From Morinoia aosen (lineage: Eukaryota > Arthropoda > Malacostraca > Amphipoda > Talitridae), in contig CM059562.1 in NCBI GenBank assembly GCA_030386875.1, positions 61,316,201 through 61,380,200 of the forward strand: a stretch of DNA of 64,000 bases. Reading direction: 5' to 3'. How positions within the stretch are numbered: the stretch's first letter is position 1; every line of letters begins with the position of its first letter. The position numbers and the translations under genes were made by a program. Shown here one piece after another: positions 42,500 through 54,706 of the stretch. The notes under the pieces were generated by a model. It worked only from the letters and a program-made list of their open reading frames with translations. It ran no database searches and was not told the origin of the DNA.

Positions 42500-45400
42500 C
42501 TGAATAATCGGTTACTAGAAAGTCATAATGGATACATCGCACATAAAAGGTAGAAGATGCGTATATGTGATGCTTATCGATAATATTTCAAAGTCCTCAT
42601 GTAATTTTGCGACAAAAAAACACCAGTGAAAAATCTTTGAAGGACCAATTCGAGCAGTTTCAAGTATATACGTACGTACAATAAAGTAAGAATTTATGAC
42701 CGTCAAAGTTTGAATTATTGTATAACTCTGTCCAAAACTCTTGATTGTCAATGAATAGAAAGTTAAAACCAGTGAAATGGAATTAAAAAGAACTAAAGTG
42801 AATTGAAGAAAGTCGAGAAATTATGTGAAATGCTCTGAATTCACTATCTCGGTAGTCATCGCTAAAGGACGATTTTTAAGTTGTAAATTAATTTTTACGC
42901 TTTTCCACCGAGCAGTTGGCTTCAGCACCACCAGTTAGAATAACTCTACGATTACGTGATGCAAGCTTTTTAAGTGCTATTGAAAAGAAATTGTGCATGA
43001 ATTATATGGTCATTTCCTGCGAATACTATCGCAAATCGGTGCCCAGTGAACATATCGATGTGTTTGAGGTGTTTATGAGCTTTGGCAGGCGCCAACGCCG
43101 CTCGTTCATAGAATCGAGCAATATTTTCTGCATCAAAGAAAATTTAACTTTCTGTTGCTGTATTCAAACCTTATCATATTATGTTGATTGTTTTATATAT
43201 CAGCGGTCACTGATGATACGACACGAGAATTTTGTATCATCTCTAAATTTGACTTCTATCTGGGATAGTTGGAGCAAGAATCCGTTTTTTTATATTAGAC
43301 TAAAAATTTTGCATAAAATGTTATATTACGATACTTATCATAGTTTTTTCTAGCAAAGTTCAAGGACGTTCACTTGTTCCATATCTCACATCAAGCTGTT
43401 ATGTTCATATTAAATTCAAGTAAAAGTTTTTAACTTGATTTCAGAATAAAATATACCCATACATGAGTTATTTCGTTTGAAACTTTTCATGTATTGCAGA
43501 CAAGCATAAATTGCAGTGTAAACAATGAAATTTTTATCATCAATATAAAATGAGTAATCATTCACCAAATGAATACTAAGGGATTACTAATTGAGTTTTA
43601 AGGAAGAATAAATGAATAAATAAAGAAGAATAAAAAACAAATTAGGGGAGAATAGTGTGAAAATTAAATTCAACAATTTTTCAAATGAACTAGCCTACAT
43701 GTGATTTTAAAATTAATCGCCTTTCTAACAAAAATTAACGAAATGTTATCTTCATCGGATGAGTGACTATTTACTTTTTTATAATTATCACACGTTTACG
43801 AAAAAAGAGGTGGATAAAAATAAAAAGGAGAGGTAAAGGACGAGGAATGAAACTGATGAATTTTCAACTCAAGAATGAAGATTCAAGTACGGCGCTATGA
43901 TTCTCTGACACGAATATTCCAAGTACATTATATTTCAGTTTCAAGCTCTGGCCATGCTTGGACGGCAGGGAATTTGCTCACTCAAAAATATCAATGAAAG
44001 TTTAACATTATGCTGAGGCAGGGAAAAATTATTGTAATTTTCCATAAATTGTTTGAGAGGACGAATTCAAACTCAGGACCGTTGACTTAATTGAAGTTCG
44101 AGAGCAGAATGACGAGACAATCGATATCCCACTCATGAAGAAGAATTTAGAGATTCAGCTTTTATGGGTGCCTCCCTGGTTTTATTTTGAAATTCACACC
44201 GTTCTGAAAAGACATTCTTCACTTAGAGGTTAAAAATTCTTGCGCCTCGAGCCTCACGGCACTCATTCTAGGCAAGATGGCTGACTACAGGCGCAAAGTG
44301 AAATTAGTTTAATGCGTTTGCTACAAAACTTTTTTATAAGACAGTGTTATCAAATATTCTTCTCATATAAGCTTCCTACCTAACTGTAACTACACCGACA
44401 TAACATTGAGGTTATTTTAGTCCAACTGTGAACTTAATCAGTCTTTCAGTTTAAAAGAGGGGCCATTGTTTTCTGATCACCAGGGTCTGAGAAAGATAAA
44501 GAATTGAGGAGCCAGTTTGCGTTCCTAAGCCGGGCTGGTGCCGAGCATAATTTATAGCGTAGCGATCTCTTCAAGCGATTTGCTGTGTTCTCATGACCAG
44601 ACATTTGAAAGGTTGACCTTTGAACATTGTTCACATTTCTGCTCAAATACGTTGTGTTTTTAAAGCTCACTTTTATAAGAGTTTATAAGGCTCAATAAGG
44701 CCAACGTTGAATTCCGATGGAATTTTCCAACCATATTTTTAACCAAAGCAGCACTTAAACACTATGACGAATATATCTGAGAGTGTGAATTGCCGGCACT
44801 GAGTACAAGAAATAAAAGTGTACATAGCTGCTGAAAGTGACAATGTGAGAGCTACACAGACCCAGATAGCAGTAAAGGTAATTTGAAAGGTGTTTCATGT
44901 GAATGAAGAGGTATGTGGGATAGTCACAGCACGATACTCTTGTTGCTGCCAATAATGAAGATATTATATCAAATCCCAACGGCGCCTAGTTTGCTTTATA
45001 ATACCAAAATACCTGATTCACATGATAAACTTGCTTTGTTTGTTCGATCGGATGAGTCTTGAATATGTTGATTCATTCTTGAACACATATGTCAAGAAAA
45101 TGAAGTCGAATACAATGGAACAGAATCGAATGAAATCGAGTAGAATTCAACGGGACAAAAAAGAATGCAATTCAGAAGAGCAAATACGAGCAACTATGCT
45201 ATTAAATAATTAGCTGAGATGAAATTCTACCAGCTCGATATTGTGCATCACGATTGTGTATGTGAGTAGAATTTGTGCAAGTATATTTTAGAATATTTAT
45301 GAGTGCTGTCTCTCCCGTAAATTTGTTACTGAAAATAATAGGAACTCTCGCCCTAGACAATCCGCCAGGAGCAAACTTTCGACAAATTTAAAGTTCGGTT

Positions 45401-47590
45401 GTAAGTCTTGGTCCCGAAACTTGGTGAGCGCAATTTAACTGTATTTATTTACTTGTCGACGTGATGCGTGCATATGTGAATGCTCCAACTAGTGTTTTAC
45501 AATATTTCTAATTATTGATTTTTTTTTTTGAGGGTGTGCTATTCCCGTATACGCGACTGTGCATTAATGTAAGTTACAAAGGAATTTTGTGTGAAATAAT
45601 AAATCTACCAATACATACAAGGCAAAGTATTTTTATCAGATGTCTAAAATTCTTAGGAGCCATGCCAGCTGAGTGAGGAGCATTAGAAGCCCCTTACAGT
45701 TATTTTAGCAAAAAACTCTAGCCCTGCCATCAAAATATCCTCTCGTGCCTCGTCTTGGTTGAACAGCACAGGAGCAACTTTTTTCGTCCGTTTCCCCCGC
45801 AGCGCTGGAAGGAGCTACAGTTCATCAAAAATCTTGTCATCGTAAATCGGTTACAGCATAACGTTTTCCGAAACAAGGAATAAGAATTTCTCAATATTGT
45901 TTCGGGAACGTGAACGTACGCAATCACTTTTCAGTTCTGATGGTGACCCGAAATCTTTCTACTCGCTGTGAGTTTTTATGCTTCAACTGAGCTGACTGGA
46001 GCTTAGTTTCTGAAAGGAAATATGGCTTCCATATATCACTCTACTGTCAACGAATATCAATGAATGTCATTCCACGCAAAAGGAAAAAACGAATAATTAC
46101 TCGCTGTTCTTGTCATAAGAACTTCATTTTCATTACCAAAAACACTCTTCTATTTAGATGAAGCTCTAAAGAACTGTGTGCCGTACAGCGAGGGCTTATG
46201 TATTTTAAATAAAATCTCACGTGTCTATCCTCCTCTAGTCGTAAAAGAAAGAAAATAAAAGTTATTTTTTTCTAAAAAAGTTGATAGATGAAATGTATTA
46301 AAACGCACTGACATTTAAAAATTTCTTAATATAAAGGTCCTTAATTGATAGACAAACCTTCAGAAGTGGAGAATAGTCGTGACAGGGGCTTATTACTTTA
46401 TTGAGAAAAAAACAGTAATAATATATTCTCATATATATTTTATCCAAAATTAGATGACTCAAATCATATAAATACTTTAAATAATCTGGCTGGAAAACCA
46501 TTCAGGAAGATCTTCGTTTTAAGTTAAAACGAAAGAAGACAGCATGAAAAGCTTTGAGACAGACAGAAATACCATCCTAAATGATTTTCAAGTAGTGAGA
46601 AAACGTTGCCCAAGAGTAACTTTAAAAAGACATATCACAACACTCAAATCGAAACATAATAAACAAACATGCACGCAAAAATAAATTTCAGAGCTTCTTC
46701 ATCGAATGATGAGTGAGATAATTTGTTTATGAATCCAAAACTCGAATACGCTTATTTTCATTTATCGATTTACGTTTTAGGATACATAAATATGCGACGC
46801 TCACTGGGATAGCGATAGATCTCTTTCAGAGACGGTGTACTATTTTTATCTACCAACAAATCTAGTTATTTCTGATCGAAACTTCAGGGCTAACTGGTCG
46901 CAGAGCGATTAGCGAATGTAATCGTCATGACTTTCAGTTTTTTTTTATAAAAAAATAAAAATACTTCATCTAATTACATCCAACTGACGACTGTATTTCT
47001 CTATGCAATCGAAAGAAATAATAAAAAAAGACTTAGAATATACATTTATGAGATAGGTTATAATTTTCTGACAGAATTTTTAGAAGACCCAAGTTACAGT
47101 ATAAGAACAACAAAAAACATTTTAGGTTTCTCATTCTCTCGTTTTTCCCTACAATAACATACAAACACGGGTGCATGACATAAAGTAGAACGGTGATAGG
47201 TTGGTATCGCTTATAAGCAACAAATAGCAACAAAATTTCTACACACGTGTTACAAATGAACCAAATTGTGCTTGCGTAATCGACTACACTTTATGTGCTA
47301 ATTGTTAGGTCATTGCAGTAGAATAGTAAAACATTAACAAAATTAGCTAGATCAAGTATAGGCTTTCAGCTTCACAGAATTTGAAATGCTGACGTTAAAA
47401 TGGCAGCGAGAAGATTTAAGGCGAACGGTCGATCGTTTAGTTTGAAATTATAACAAAATGTTGCAGAACGTTATTCTCTATGACTGAGATGCAAAATGGC
47501 GTGACACGTTTGCCTTGAATTCTTTTATGGTTTGAGAGTTTGTGTATGCTGTAAAAGTCTATTCCACTATAGAGCTCCAGAAACTGAAAA
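42500..47590. other. No supported gene
   Basis: AT-rich DNA. The longest frame (145 codons, 42916-43353, plus, non-ATG start) has no family motif. No RNA genes or transposon ends were recognised. Confidence 0.45.
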
Positions 47591-47789
47591 AGCTATTTGT
47601 CTCAGGTCAGATGAACAGTCACTAACTATAAAACGCGTTTCTCCGTTCTGATTCGTGTTCGGAATATTGGGTGAAAGAAATTTTACCACGTCGGTATAAC
47701 TCTGCATGAGGTGGAGAGACGAGAACACTTGTCGAGTTTAATGGATGAAGAATCCTTCTGCTATTAGGGTCCAGCCAAGTTTTTAAAAG

Positions 47790-48440
47790 GGCCCTTGCAT
47801 GCATGATTGCGTTTCCAGAAATTACCTTAGCACACCCCTTTGGCTCAGAAGTTCATGTATTTTAATTACTTTTTTTGAAGATATTGAAATATGTATGTCT
47901 CCCCAGACTAGACCGCAATAATGCAAATGCGATCATTCTAAAGACTGGATCATCTATAATCTAGCTTTTACGTCAATTCTGTTATTAATGCGATAAAAGT
48001 ACATCAAGGTTCGGCTAATAATTTTGCTGCATATTGTTTCCATGTGTGGCCTGAAGGACAAGCTTTGCTTGAACCAAGCATCAAAGTTCTTTACTTTGTT
48101 GAATGGCTCGATTATACGTCTCAAACGTCAGCGTAAATTTGGGGGATGTTCTGATAGCATTCTTCGATCAAAAAATAATGCATTGCGTGTTGCTTGCGGT
48201 AAATTTAAGGTCATTTTGGTCGTACCATGATTTCAGGCTCTTTGAAAGGTTTTCAGCGTTGACTTGTGTTTCTTTCAAATCAGCTATAGAACTTGTCATG
48301 TCAATTCGGACATAACCAGCGTACATTGGAATTTTTATGCTTGCTGGCATAGTTGAGAAGCCGGTGTTTTTTTCAGAACAACACACTAATCGATTTTCAA
48401 AATTTTGATGCCTGTTTATTTTAAATGACATAAAAGTAAA
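47790..48440 (-). pseudogene. LINE RT relic, C-terminal blocks
   Basis: This holds the YADD-equivalent MYAGYV (active-site Asp pair lost), SLKSWYDQNDLKFTASNTQ, CIIF, then VKNFDAWFKQSLSFRPH, METICSKIISRTLMYFYRIN and a SHLHYCGLVWG end near 47900. Stop codons interrupt the last part. It is the downstream section of the split LINE. Confidence 0.7.
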
Positions 48441-48460
48441 CAAGTTTTCTTCTATAGAAT

Positions 48461-48844
48461 TTCCGTTGCAAATGAGTATTTAACGAGTTAGAGCGGAAAG
48501 TTAATTTCCGATTCCTTGTCAGTTTTTCTCTTTCAAATGGCAAACATCATGGCTGTATTGTTGTCGCCAGGTGACGCATCTCTCTTTCTCTGTGTCGCTA
48601 TTCGTTCTGAGCCCGTGACGTCATCGCCCCGCCTCCTCTTTTACGAAACTTATGCCGTTACGTTACGCTACTTGACGTTAGGTTACAGGACGTAAGGTTA
48701 CTTTGCGTAACGTAAGGTTACCTTAAGTTACGTTAGGTAAGTTAGGTTAGGTTCGATTAGATTGGGTTAGATTAGATTAGCTTAGATTAGATAAGTTACG
48801 TTACGTTACCCCTATAACTCGCTAAATATTCATTTGCAACGTAA
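48461..48844. mobile_element. 0.38-kb inverted-repeat element (MITE) in LINE relic
   Basis: Imperfect terminal inverted repeats of about 34 bp share CGTTGCAAATGA and CGAGTTA, at 48464-48496 and 48808-48841. The interior is rich in GTTACG, GGTTAGG and GATTAG repeats and contains CCGTGACGTCATCGCC. No coding potential. A target duplication is not clear. It interrupts the order of LINE blocks. Confidence 0.65.
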
Positions 48845-49056
48845 AGTACATAGATGAAAAGTTATTTATTTCGATCTCATTAACATAATTCAAGCAACAA
48901 ATTTTTTAAATTCGATTTGTGTATTGTTCTGAAAATTTACCGGGAAACCATTTATAAAAATAGAGCTATAAGTGAGTGCCAAGGATTGAACAATGGGAAA
49001 CTCCAAACTTATTTAATATGAATGGTGACATCTTGTTATTTAAGCACTCTGCATAA

Positions 49057-49323
49057 AGGACTGTTTACATGATCATTGAGTGCACGCGTGAGCAGTGAAG
49101 AGAGGCGAACGCCCCGCCCTCTTGTCCTCGCTTCAGGCGCATTTACTTGCTCGAAGACAGTGGGGCTGTAGTGATACTGACAAGCTCTAGCCACCGCCAT
49201 GAAAACGAGCATGGTCCGTTCTGTCATTGAGCAGTAAATGAGCCTGATACGAAAAATGGTGGGCGGGGCTTGCGCCTCTCTCCACTGCTCACGCGCGCAC
49301 TCGATGATCGTGTAAACAGGCCT
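49057..49323. mobile_element. 267-bp MITE with about 60-bp inverted repeats
   Basis: The left end AGGACTGTTTACATGATC pairs with the right end read inward, AGGCCTGTTTACACGATC. The match continues through GAGTGC, CGCGTGAGCAGTG, GAGAGGCG and CCCCGCCC. It is flanked by TA (or TAA/TAG). Removing it with one TA restores a LINE reading frame through PNRSYAECLNNK, which fixes the insertion point. Confidence 0.8.
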
Positions 49324-49340
49324 TAGGAGCGGTTCGGTAA

Positions 49341-50932
49341 AGCCCGTATGAGACGGTGGCAAGAAGTGGCACTCATGGGTGCGAGAGATGCGCTCTATTC
49401 TCCGAAGTCATGGCGGCCGCCGTCACCAACACACTGCAATGTTATTACACGAGACGGTGTTGGCCGGCCACAGACACGGCGCGGAGTGGCGCACGGAAAT
49501 CGGAAGCTGGATTTGTTTTCATTATTTTATTCACCAATACATGTCTTTCAAGTCATGTTCATTTTCGATGGTCAATTCACAGAAATTCAAAATTAAAACA
49601 TTGTTAATTAAATGCATTGATATTATTTTAGGGGTTCTGATACCAGCAAAATATATATACCATTTAGAAAAGAATTATGAAATTAATATGGCTCAATATC
49701 TACGTCATATATATATGATTAACCACTAGTGTGGAATGCGTGGCGCCCGTGAATGCAACTACGCTTGATTGCAATTGAAGGTTTTTTTTGCACGGTGGAA
49801 TGCAGATTGATTGTCGTAAATATGAAAAACATCCAATACTGGTAATACTGAGGCACTTGTACACACAATTGCAGCATGTGCATTGGTACAGATAACTCTA
49901 ATTTTAAGAGCAGGTACCATCTCGAATAATACTTCATCGTACATTAAAATAGCTCTGATGTAAGTGAAGAAATGACTATCACCCCATTTTATATACTTAG
50001 TTCGATTATTTAATGCTTGGTTTAGTCATCAGGCTGACATACAAACTTTTACACTGTACTGATTGTATTTTGAACAATAATAAATATGAGTATTAGAGAA
50101 ACGAATTGAAAATTTGTACATAGCGGTACAGTATAAATTTACACTAGAACACTTACTCTCCTGAAAAAGTACAAATAGCGTATACATGCTAGTTTCCGTC
50201 ATTTTTTACTTCTGCATAATGTAACTGTGATTTCGAACTTCCGAAAAAAAATCATAATAGTAATTTTTATGCAGAAAACAAGAGAAGTAATAATACATGT
50301 GGAAGAACTAACTTGTTACCTACATTGGGCTGAGAATGAAGTATTTCATACAATGACGAAGAAAAGGCGCAATGAATGTCACCTTCGTCTAAGAATGGGA
50401 ATACTATTGGAAATGGGAATCGCAATTTGGGAATACCATTTCATCAGTTCCTGTACCTGATTTCTGGGAATCTTTTTAGTTTTGTTTTCCTGCCTGAACT
50501 GCGACTGAAGTGTATTTATTTATTTACTCTGGAGTTAATTCAATCTCTGGCTTCATTTCTTTAAAGATGTTGTTTAGTGCTATTTTTCGTAGAGATCTAT
50601 CTCTATACTCGCTACTTATCTCTCTACATAAACATGGGTGTGTTCTGAGAATTTCTATAAATAATGTGGTCGACCGCCCGCACCAGTCAGTCAGCGGCGG
50701 AGGTGAAGGGAGAGGACAACTTATCGCAGACATCCTTCTCATACGAAGCCTTGCTAGCTACTGCCATGCATGTTCGTCCGTATCGTGCAGAGAGCGATCA
50801 CGAGTTTCGACACTCGTGTACGCTGGGACACCGCCACAGAGAGCAGAGTTGCTACAAAAAGAGAGGAAATGGGTGGAGCTAGCGATGAGGCGCGCAAATG
50901 TTCGCACTCGATGCCACCGTCTCATATGGGCT
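49341..50932. mobile_element. 1.59-kb PIF/Harbinger-like element, non-autonomous
   Basis: Terminal inverted repeats of 21 bp (AGCCC(G/A)TATGAGACGGTGG and one more base; 49341-49361 and 50912-50932) have one mismatch and are flanked by a TAA target duplication (49338-49340 and 50933-50935). Both ends are GC-rich while the interior is AT-rich. No transposase is recognised in any frame. Three-bp TWA duplications are typical of PIF/Harbinger elements, so that assignment is inference. It sits in the LINE relic between SYL and PNRS. Confidence 0.8.
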
Positions 50933-51499
50933 TAAGTAGCTTTTGAACCACTGCATGTCTATTCTGAGGTTCGATAATTTTTGCAGGAGTTTTTATGCTC
51001 AACGCTCTCGAATGCTTTGGAGAGAAGAATTATTGGTGAGCGAGTTAAATATTTTTGGTCCATTTCATTGTAAATTTTTTCTGTGATGCTGAGTGAGCAT
51101 CTAAAAGCTGGTAATCCTCCTGTAAGCATATTGATTGCGATGAAGTAGATGTGATTCATCCATCTTAGGCGAAAGATGGTTTGTTATTACTTTATCTAAT
51201 ATTTTGGACATATCATGTAAGAAACTGATAGGTCAGTCATTTGATACTCTATTGATATCACAATTAATGATAGATAGTTTCCACTTATCAGAAAATTTGT
51301 TCGTGGCTATAGATCGAGATCTTCCAGCTTGAACATACCATAAACACGTAGCAAACTAAATGTCTAGGCCACTAAGAATGTGATAGAATATTTTCATGGA
51401 ATTGAATGTGTGTTACTTCTGGTGATTTTAAAATTCCTCAGGCCTTGGATAAAATTAGTTCCTCAATCCATTATGACTTGCCTCCTCAAAATTGAAAAT

Positions 51500-52420
51500 T
51501 GGATGAAGGCCTAATCTGCAATTTACTAATCCTTTTTCCAGAAATTAAGAGCCTATAACATAAATTTGTAGTTTCGGCAATTATTTCGCTATTTTCACAT
51601 GAGAACTTTGCGCCATTGATTTCAGTCATAGATTCGGGAATTTAATCGCAAATTGTACCTGCCCTCTTCCTTATCGCACTGCCTTATTCGGACTTATCTG
51701 GGTCAGAGCCTGTGGTCACAGAAACACACGGACAGTCTACCTACCAGTTCCGACATCAGGGCCTTAACGCGCTCGACAACAGCAAAAAAGGGTAAGCGCT
51801 CCAAATAAAAATCGACATTCACGTTACAAAGGCCTCCAAAAGCACTCCAAATTTAAGGTTATCATGAGCTCATGCGATGCAAATAGCGACAGTCACGTTA
51901 CAAAGGCCTCCAAAATAATTTATCCGTAAAAATGCTCTTCAACCGCCTGTGCTGGTGTTAACACATCCTTGAAATGCTCGCTTACCTCACTAGGTGGCAC
52001 ACTCAGTGAACGTGTCATTCCATTCATCACGTCAAGTATGTGTTTTTGATTCTCATAAACTAATTGGCCAAAAAAAGTACCAACCCTGAACAAACCATCT
52101 CATATTGTACTCCAGATCAAAAGAGACGAGCTCCAAAACGGTGCACACACGAGCATAATGCACCTAGGCACGTTCACAGAGACAGCCAAAAGTCATAAGC
52201 CCACACAACACAGCGCGGCCCCCAACGAAGCCAATAATGCCTCCAACATCTCAAGTCATCCTCTAAGAAATCGTAATACATATCGCAGTTATTTCATGAC
52301 GATCACGAAGAAGCAAGATGTGAGAGCCATTAGTTCCCCTGCGTAATTGATTTCTCATAACACGAAGCTTGTCAGGCTTTGGAAAATTTTATGAGTTATG
52401 CAGAGCTGTGCATCAAGTAC
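51500..52420. other. Possible 5' LINE remnants, unassigned
   Basis: This is upstream (minus sense) of the LINE RT blocks. A 22-bp phrase beginning TCACGTTACAAAGGCCTCC occurs twice (about 51820 and 51893). The minus frame around 51930-52110 is fairly open and may derive from a LINE coding region, but no motif could be named. Confidence 0.35.
51817..51916. repeat. Direct repeat, 22 bp, 75 bp apart
   Basis: TCACGTTACAAAGGCCTCC plus AAAA occurs at the two ends of the interval. Both copies follow a CGACA/GCGACAG context and precede an AT-rich phrase, suggesting a decayed tandem duplication. Confidence 0.7.
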
Positions 52421-52425
52421 TTCGA

Positions 52426-52562
52426 AAGTACATAAATGCTAGGTACTAAGTATACGATTCAAAAGTAGTTGAGTATTAACTACTAAGTACTTTTCTCAAA
52501 TGTACTTATGTACTTTGTACTTTACACCTTCGAATGTACTTATGTACATTTTAAGTACATCA
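52426..52562. repeat. Cluster of GTACTT/AAGTAC motifs
   Basis: The hexamer AAGTAC or its complement GTACTT occurs about nine times within 135 bp, together with TTCGAATGTAC- and TTCGAAAGTAC-like words in both orientations. Such dense short motifs resemble subterminal repeats of hAT-type transposons, but no transposon end is defined. Confidence 0.5.
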
Positions 52563-52569
52563 TTCTGTG

Positions 52570-53064
52570 AATTCAAAGTTCTAATTCATTGTCGAATTTA
52601 ATTTTCGTCAAATTAAATTTCTTGATGAAATGTTGTTAGTATTTGGCTTAGCTTTTACCTCATAGTCTCATCGCTCATACGCAATTGGGAACAGGTAGAC
52701 TGCACTTGCTAACGACAAAACAAAAACCCCAACGAGGTTAATTTGACGCGCTCAGCGGTTATGGGTTAAATACTCGTAAAATAGAATATAAAAAGGTTAG
52801 AGTATAATATTCATGTTTCCTGAAAGCATATTTAAGTGCATCGAGAACACTCTATGCATATATATTAAAAATAAACAAATATTTATATACATTTAAACAT
52901 ACAGTATTATCGATATACTTAATTAAATGTTATTCTCGCGGACGAAAGATCATAATTAACAGAGTATACCTATACTCAGCGCAGTTATCGAGACACAAGC
53001 AGCAACATTTATGATCCCAGTGAAAATCCTTCGTGATGCGGAGAAAGGCATTTGACTGAATATT
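52570..53064. other. No supported gene
   Basis: AT-rich DNA without recognisable features. Confidence 0.5.
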
Positions 53065-53135
53065 ATCTACTAGCAGGACCCGTAGAAATTCCAAGGTCAA
53101 AGTCATTGAAAACCTTGGTGGACCCGTGATATAAT
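53065..53135. repeat. CACGGGTCC-bordered dispersed repeat unit (inverted copy)
   Basis: CTAGCAGGACCCGTAGAAAT at one side and GGTGGACCCGTGATATAATT at the other match, reverse-complemented, the unit at 27711-27772. The minisatellite follows directly, as it flanks the other copy. Confidence 0.65.
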
Positions 53136-53144
53136 TCCAAAATA

Positions 53145-54080
53145 ACCACTCCTAACCCGACATTAACTATCCTAACCCAACATAACCTATCCTACACCAA
53201 CATAACCTATCCTAACCCAACATTGTTGAAACCTTTATTGTAGCACCTTGAATGTATATGTGTATAATACTGATAATGTTACAGTGCTCTTGTGTTAGAA
53301 TGTGTTTGAACAGTGCTCTACGTTGAGAACTGAGCTCATGGTTCTCATGGAACTGAGCTCATGGTTCTCAGGCTTGGCTGGAGCCCACTCCACCGCTTAC
53401 CTTCGCGATGTAACCTTACTGTGGCCTGCTGTGTGTTACTGACAATATATAAATCCCAAGTGTCTCGCTTTACTTACCCTAACCTCAATAAACATAACCT
53501 ATCGTAACCCAACATAACATATCCTAGCCCAACATAACCTATCCTAACACAACATAACCGATTCTAAACCTACATAACCTATCCTTACCCAGTATAACTC
53601 ATCCTAACCAACAAAACCTATCCTAATTCAACATAACCTATCCTAACATAACATAACACATCGTAACCTAACCTATCCTAACGTAAAATTTGCTAATCTA
53701 ATATAACCTACCTCAGCATCGCCTATTCTAGCCTAACCTATCATAACATAACCTATTTGAACCTAATTTTTTAATATCCTAGCCTAACCTATCCTAGCCT
53801 ATCGTTATACATTCTACCTTAATCTATTACACAATTACCTAGCCTAACGTATCCTAGCAGGACCCGTGAAAAAATTCTACCATAACCTATTCGAACCTAA
53901 TCTCTCTGAGCATAATCTATGCTAATCTAACATAACCTATCCTAGCCTCGCCTATCCTAACCAATCTTAACCTAATCTACTGAACAAATGTTCTAATATC
54001 CTAGCCTTACCTATTTTAGCCTATCGTTACGTCTCCTACCTTAATCTATGACACCACCTATGTTAACCTATTACACGCAC
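53145..54080. repeat. CCTAACC/ATAACC degenerate minisatellite, 0.9 kb
   Basis: Units close to CCTAACCCAACATAACCTAT recur from 53145 to 53225 and, after about 240 bp of unrelated sequence, from 53475 to 54080 with increasing divergence. The opposite strand is TTAGG-rich, reminiscent of the common arthropod telomere repeat, but the units are longer and irregular, so this is an interstitial satellite. One CTAGCAGGACCCGTG block is embedded at 53852-53867. Confidence 0.85.
53226..53470. other. Insert inside minisatellite with 24-bp duplication
   Basis: Non-satellite sequence interrupts the array. It holds a tandem duplication of GGAACTGAGCTCATGGTTCT-type sequence (53325-53372), itself nearly palindromic. 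It could be a solo insertion, but ends are not defined. Confidence 0.5.
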
Positions 54081-54109
54081 ATCCTGACCTCACAAGAAAT
54101 TTCTAATAT

Positions 54110-54600
54110 ACCTTACCAGTTACCACGGCTCATCGGTAAAGGCCCCGATACACTGGGCAAAAAAAAATCGCGGTGATAACCGCCAGCACGCCTCTCGATG
54201 TGCCTCCCATCCCTGCACACCAGCCAGTTGGCAGAGTGGCCACCGAGCTTTCAGCGATCCGAGCATGTCTGGATTAGGACGGTCGTCAGACTCGTCACTG
54301 CGACGAGCAGTACCGTTTTGAACGTTGACGGGAGAGGTGCACAGCCATGTCTTGCTCCGCAATTGAGTAGACAAAACTCGAACGCTGAATTTTATAGACG
54401 CATTTAAAAAATTCGACTGCTTGCAGAAAGTGATGAGCAGCGCTTACAGAAGGCTAAAGCACAGCGCAACGTGCGCTTTGGTTTAATCCTGCGCTCCATA
54501 CGGCTGGTCGCAATCGCGCACCTACCCGTACGACACGCTGAGGCAGACTGACGCTTGCAGTAGTAAGGGGAAAGAGCATGCCAGCCCAATTTTGGATTTT
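54110..54600. other. GC-rich block of unknown nature
   Basis: GC content is visibly higher than in the flanks and there are open frames on both strands (84 codons at 54120-54374 minus, 69 at 54198-54407 plus, 70 at 54404-54616 minus). None shows a family motif. It may be part of an unrecognised transposon or exon. Confidence 0.3.
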
Positions 54601-54706
54601 TGGAAGATTTCAGCAATTAAAGAACGATCTTGAAAAGCCTCAAAGCCTCATTCATGATTTTTGGAGGGTTACAGCAATTAAGGAACGATCTTGTGAAGCC
54701 TCAACT
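54596..54706. repeat. Tandem duplication of about 61 bp
   Basis: Both units run from TTTTTGGA, through CAGCAATTAA(A/G)GAACGATCTT, to AAGCCTCA, with substitutions between them. Confidence 0.75.

Larger units (their letters stand above)
47600..51490 (-). mobile_element. LINE relic split by three inserted elements
   Basis: Minus-strand reverse-transcriptase blocks appear in correct order from high to low coordinates. They are a KWKLSII and PISFLHDMSKILDKVI entry (51150-51280), an LLSKAFESVEHK block (50990-51020), LRIDMQWFKSYL (50935-50985), PNRS (49324-49337), FGVSHCSILGTHL (48975-49015), KIPMYAGYVRIDM (degenerate YADD, 48295-48335), SLKSWYDQNDLKF (48205-48245) and SLSFRPHMETICSKIISRTL near 48050. 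Gaps between blocks correspond to insertions at 49341-50932, 49057-49323 and 48461-48844. It is related to the relic at 3600-4440. Jockey/CR1-like affiliation is inferred from motif spacing. Confidence 0.75.

Noticed and set aside
42916-43353. 145-codon plus-strand open frame
   Set aside because: Non-ATG start, no motif, AT-rich low-information composition.
49036-49362. 108-codon minus-strand open frame
   Set aside because: Covers a MITE with long inverted repeats; openness is a by-product of GC-rich ends.
50510-50935. 141-codon plus-strand open frame
   Set aside because: Runs into the terminal inverted repeat and has no transposase motif.
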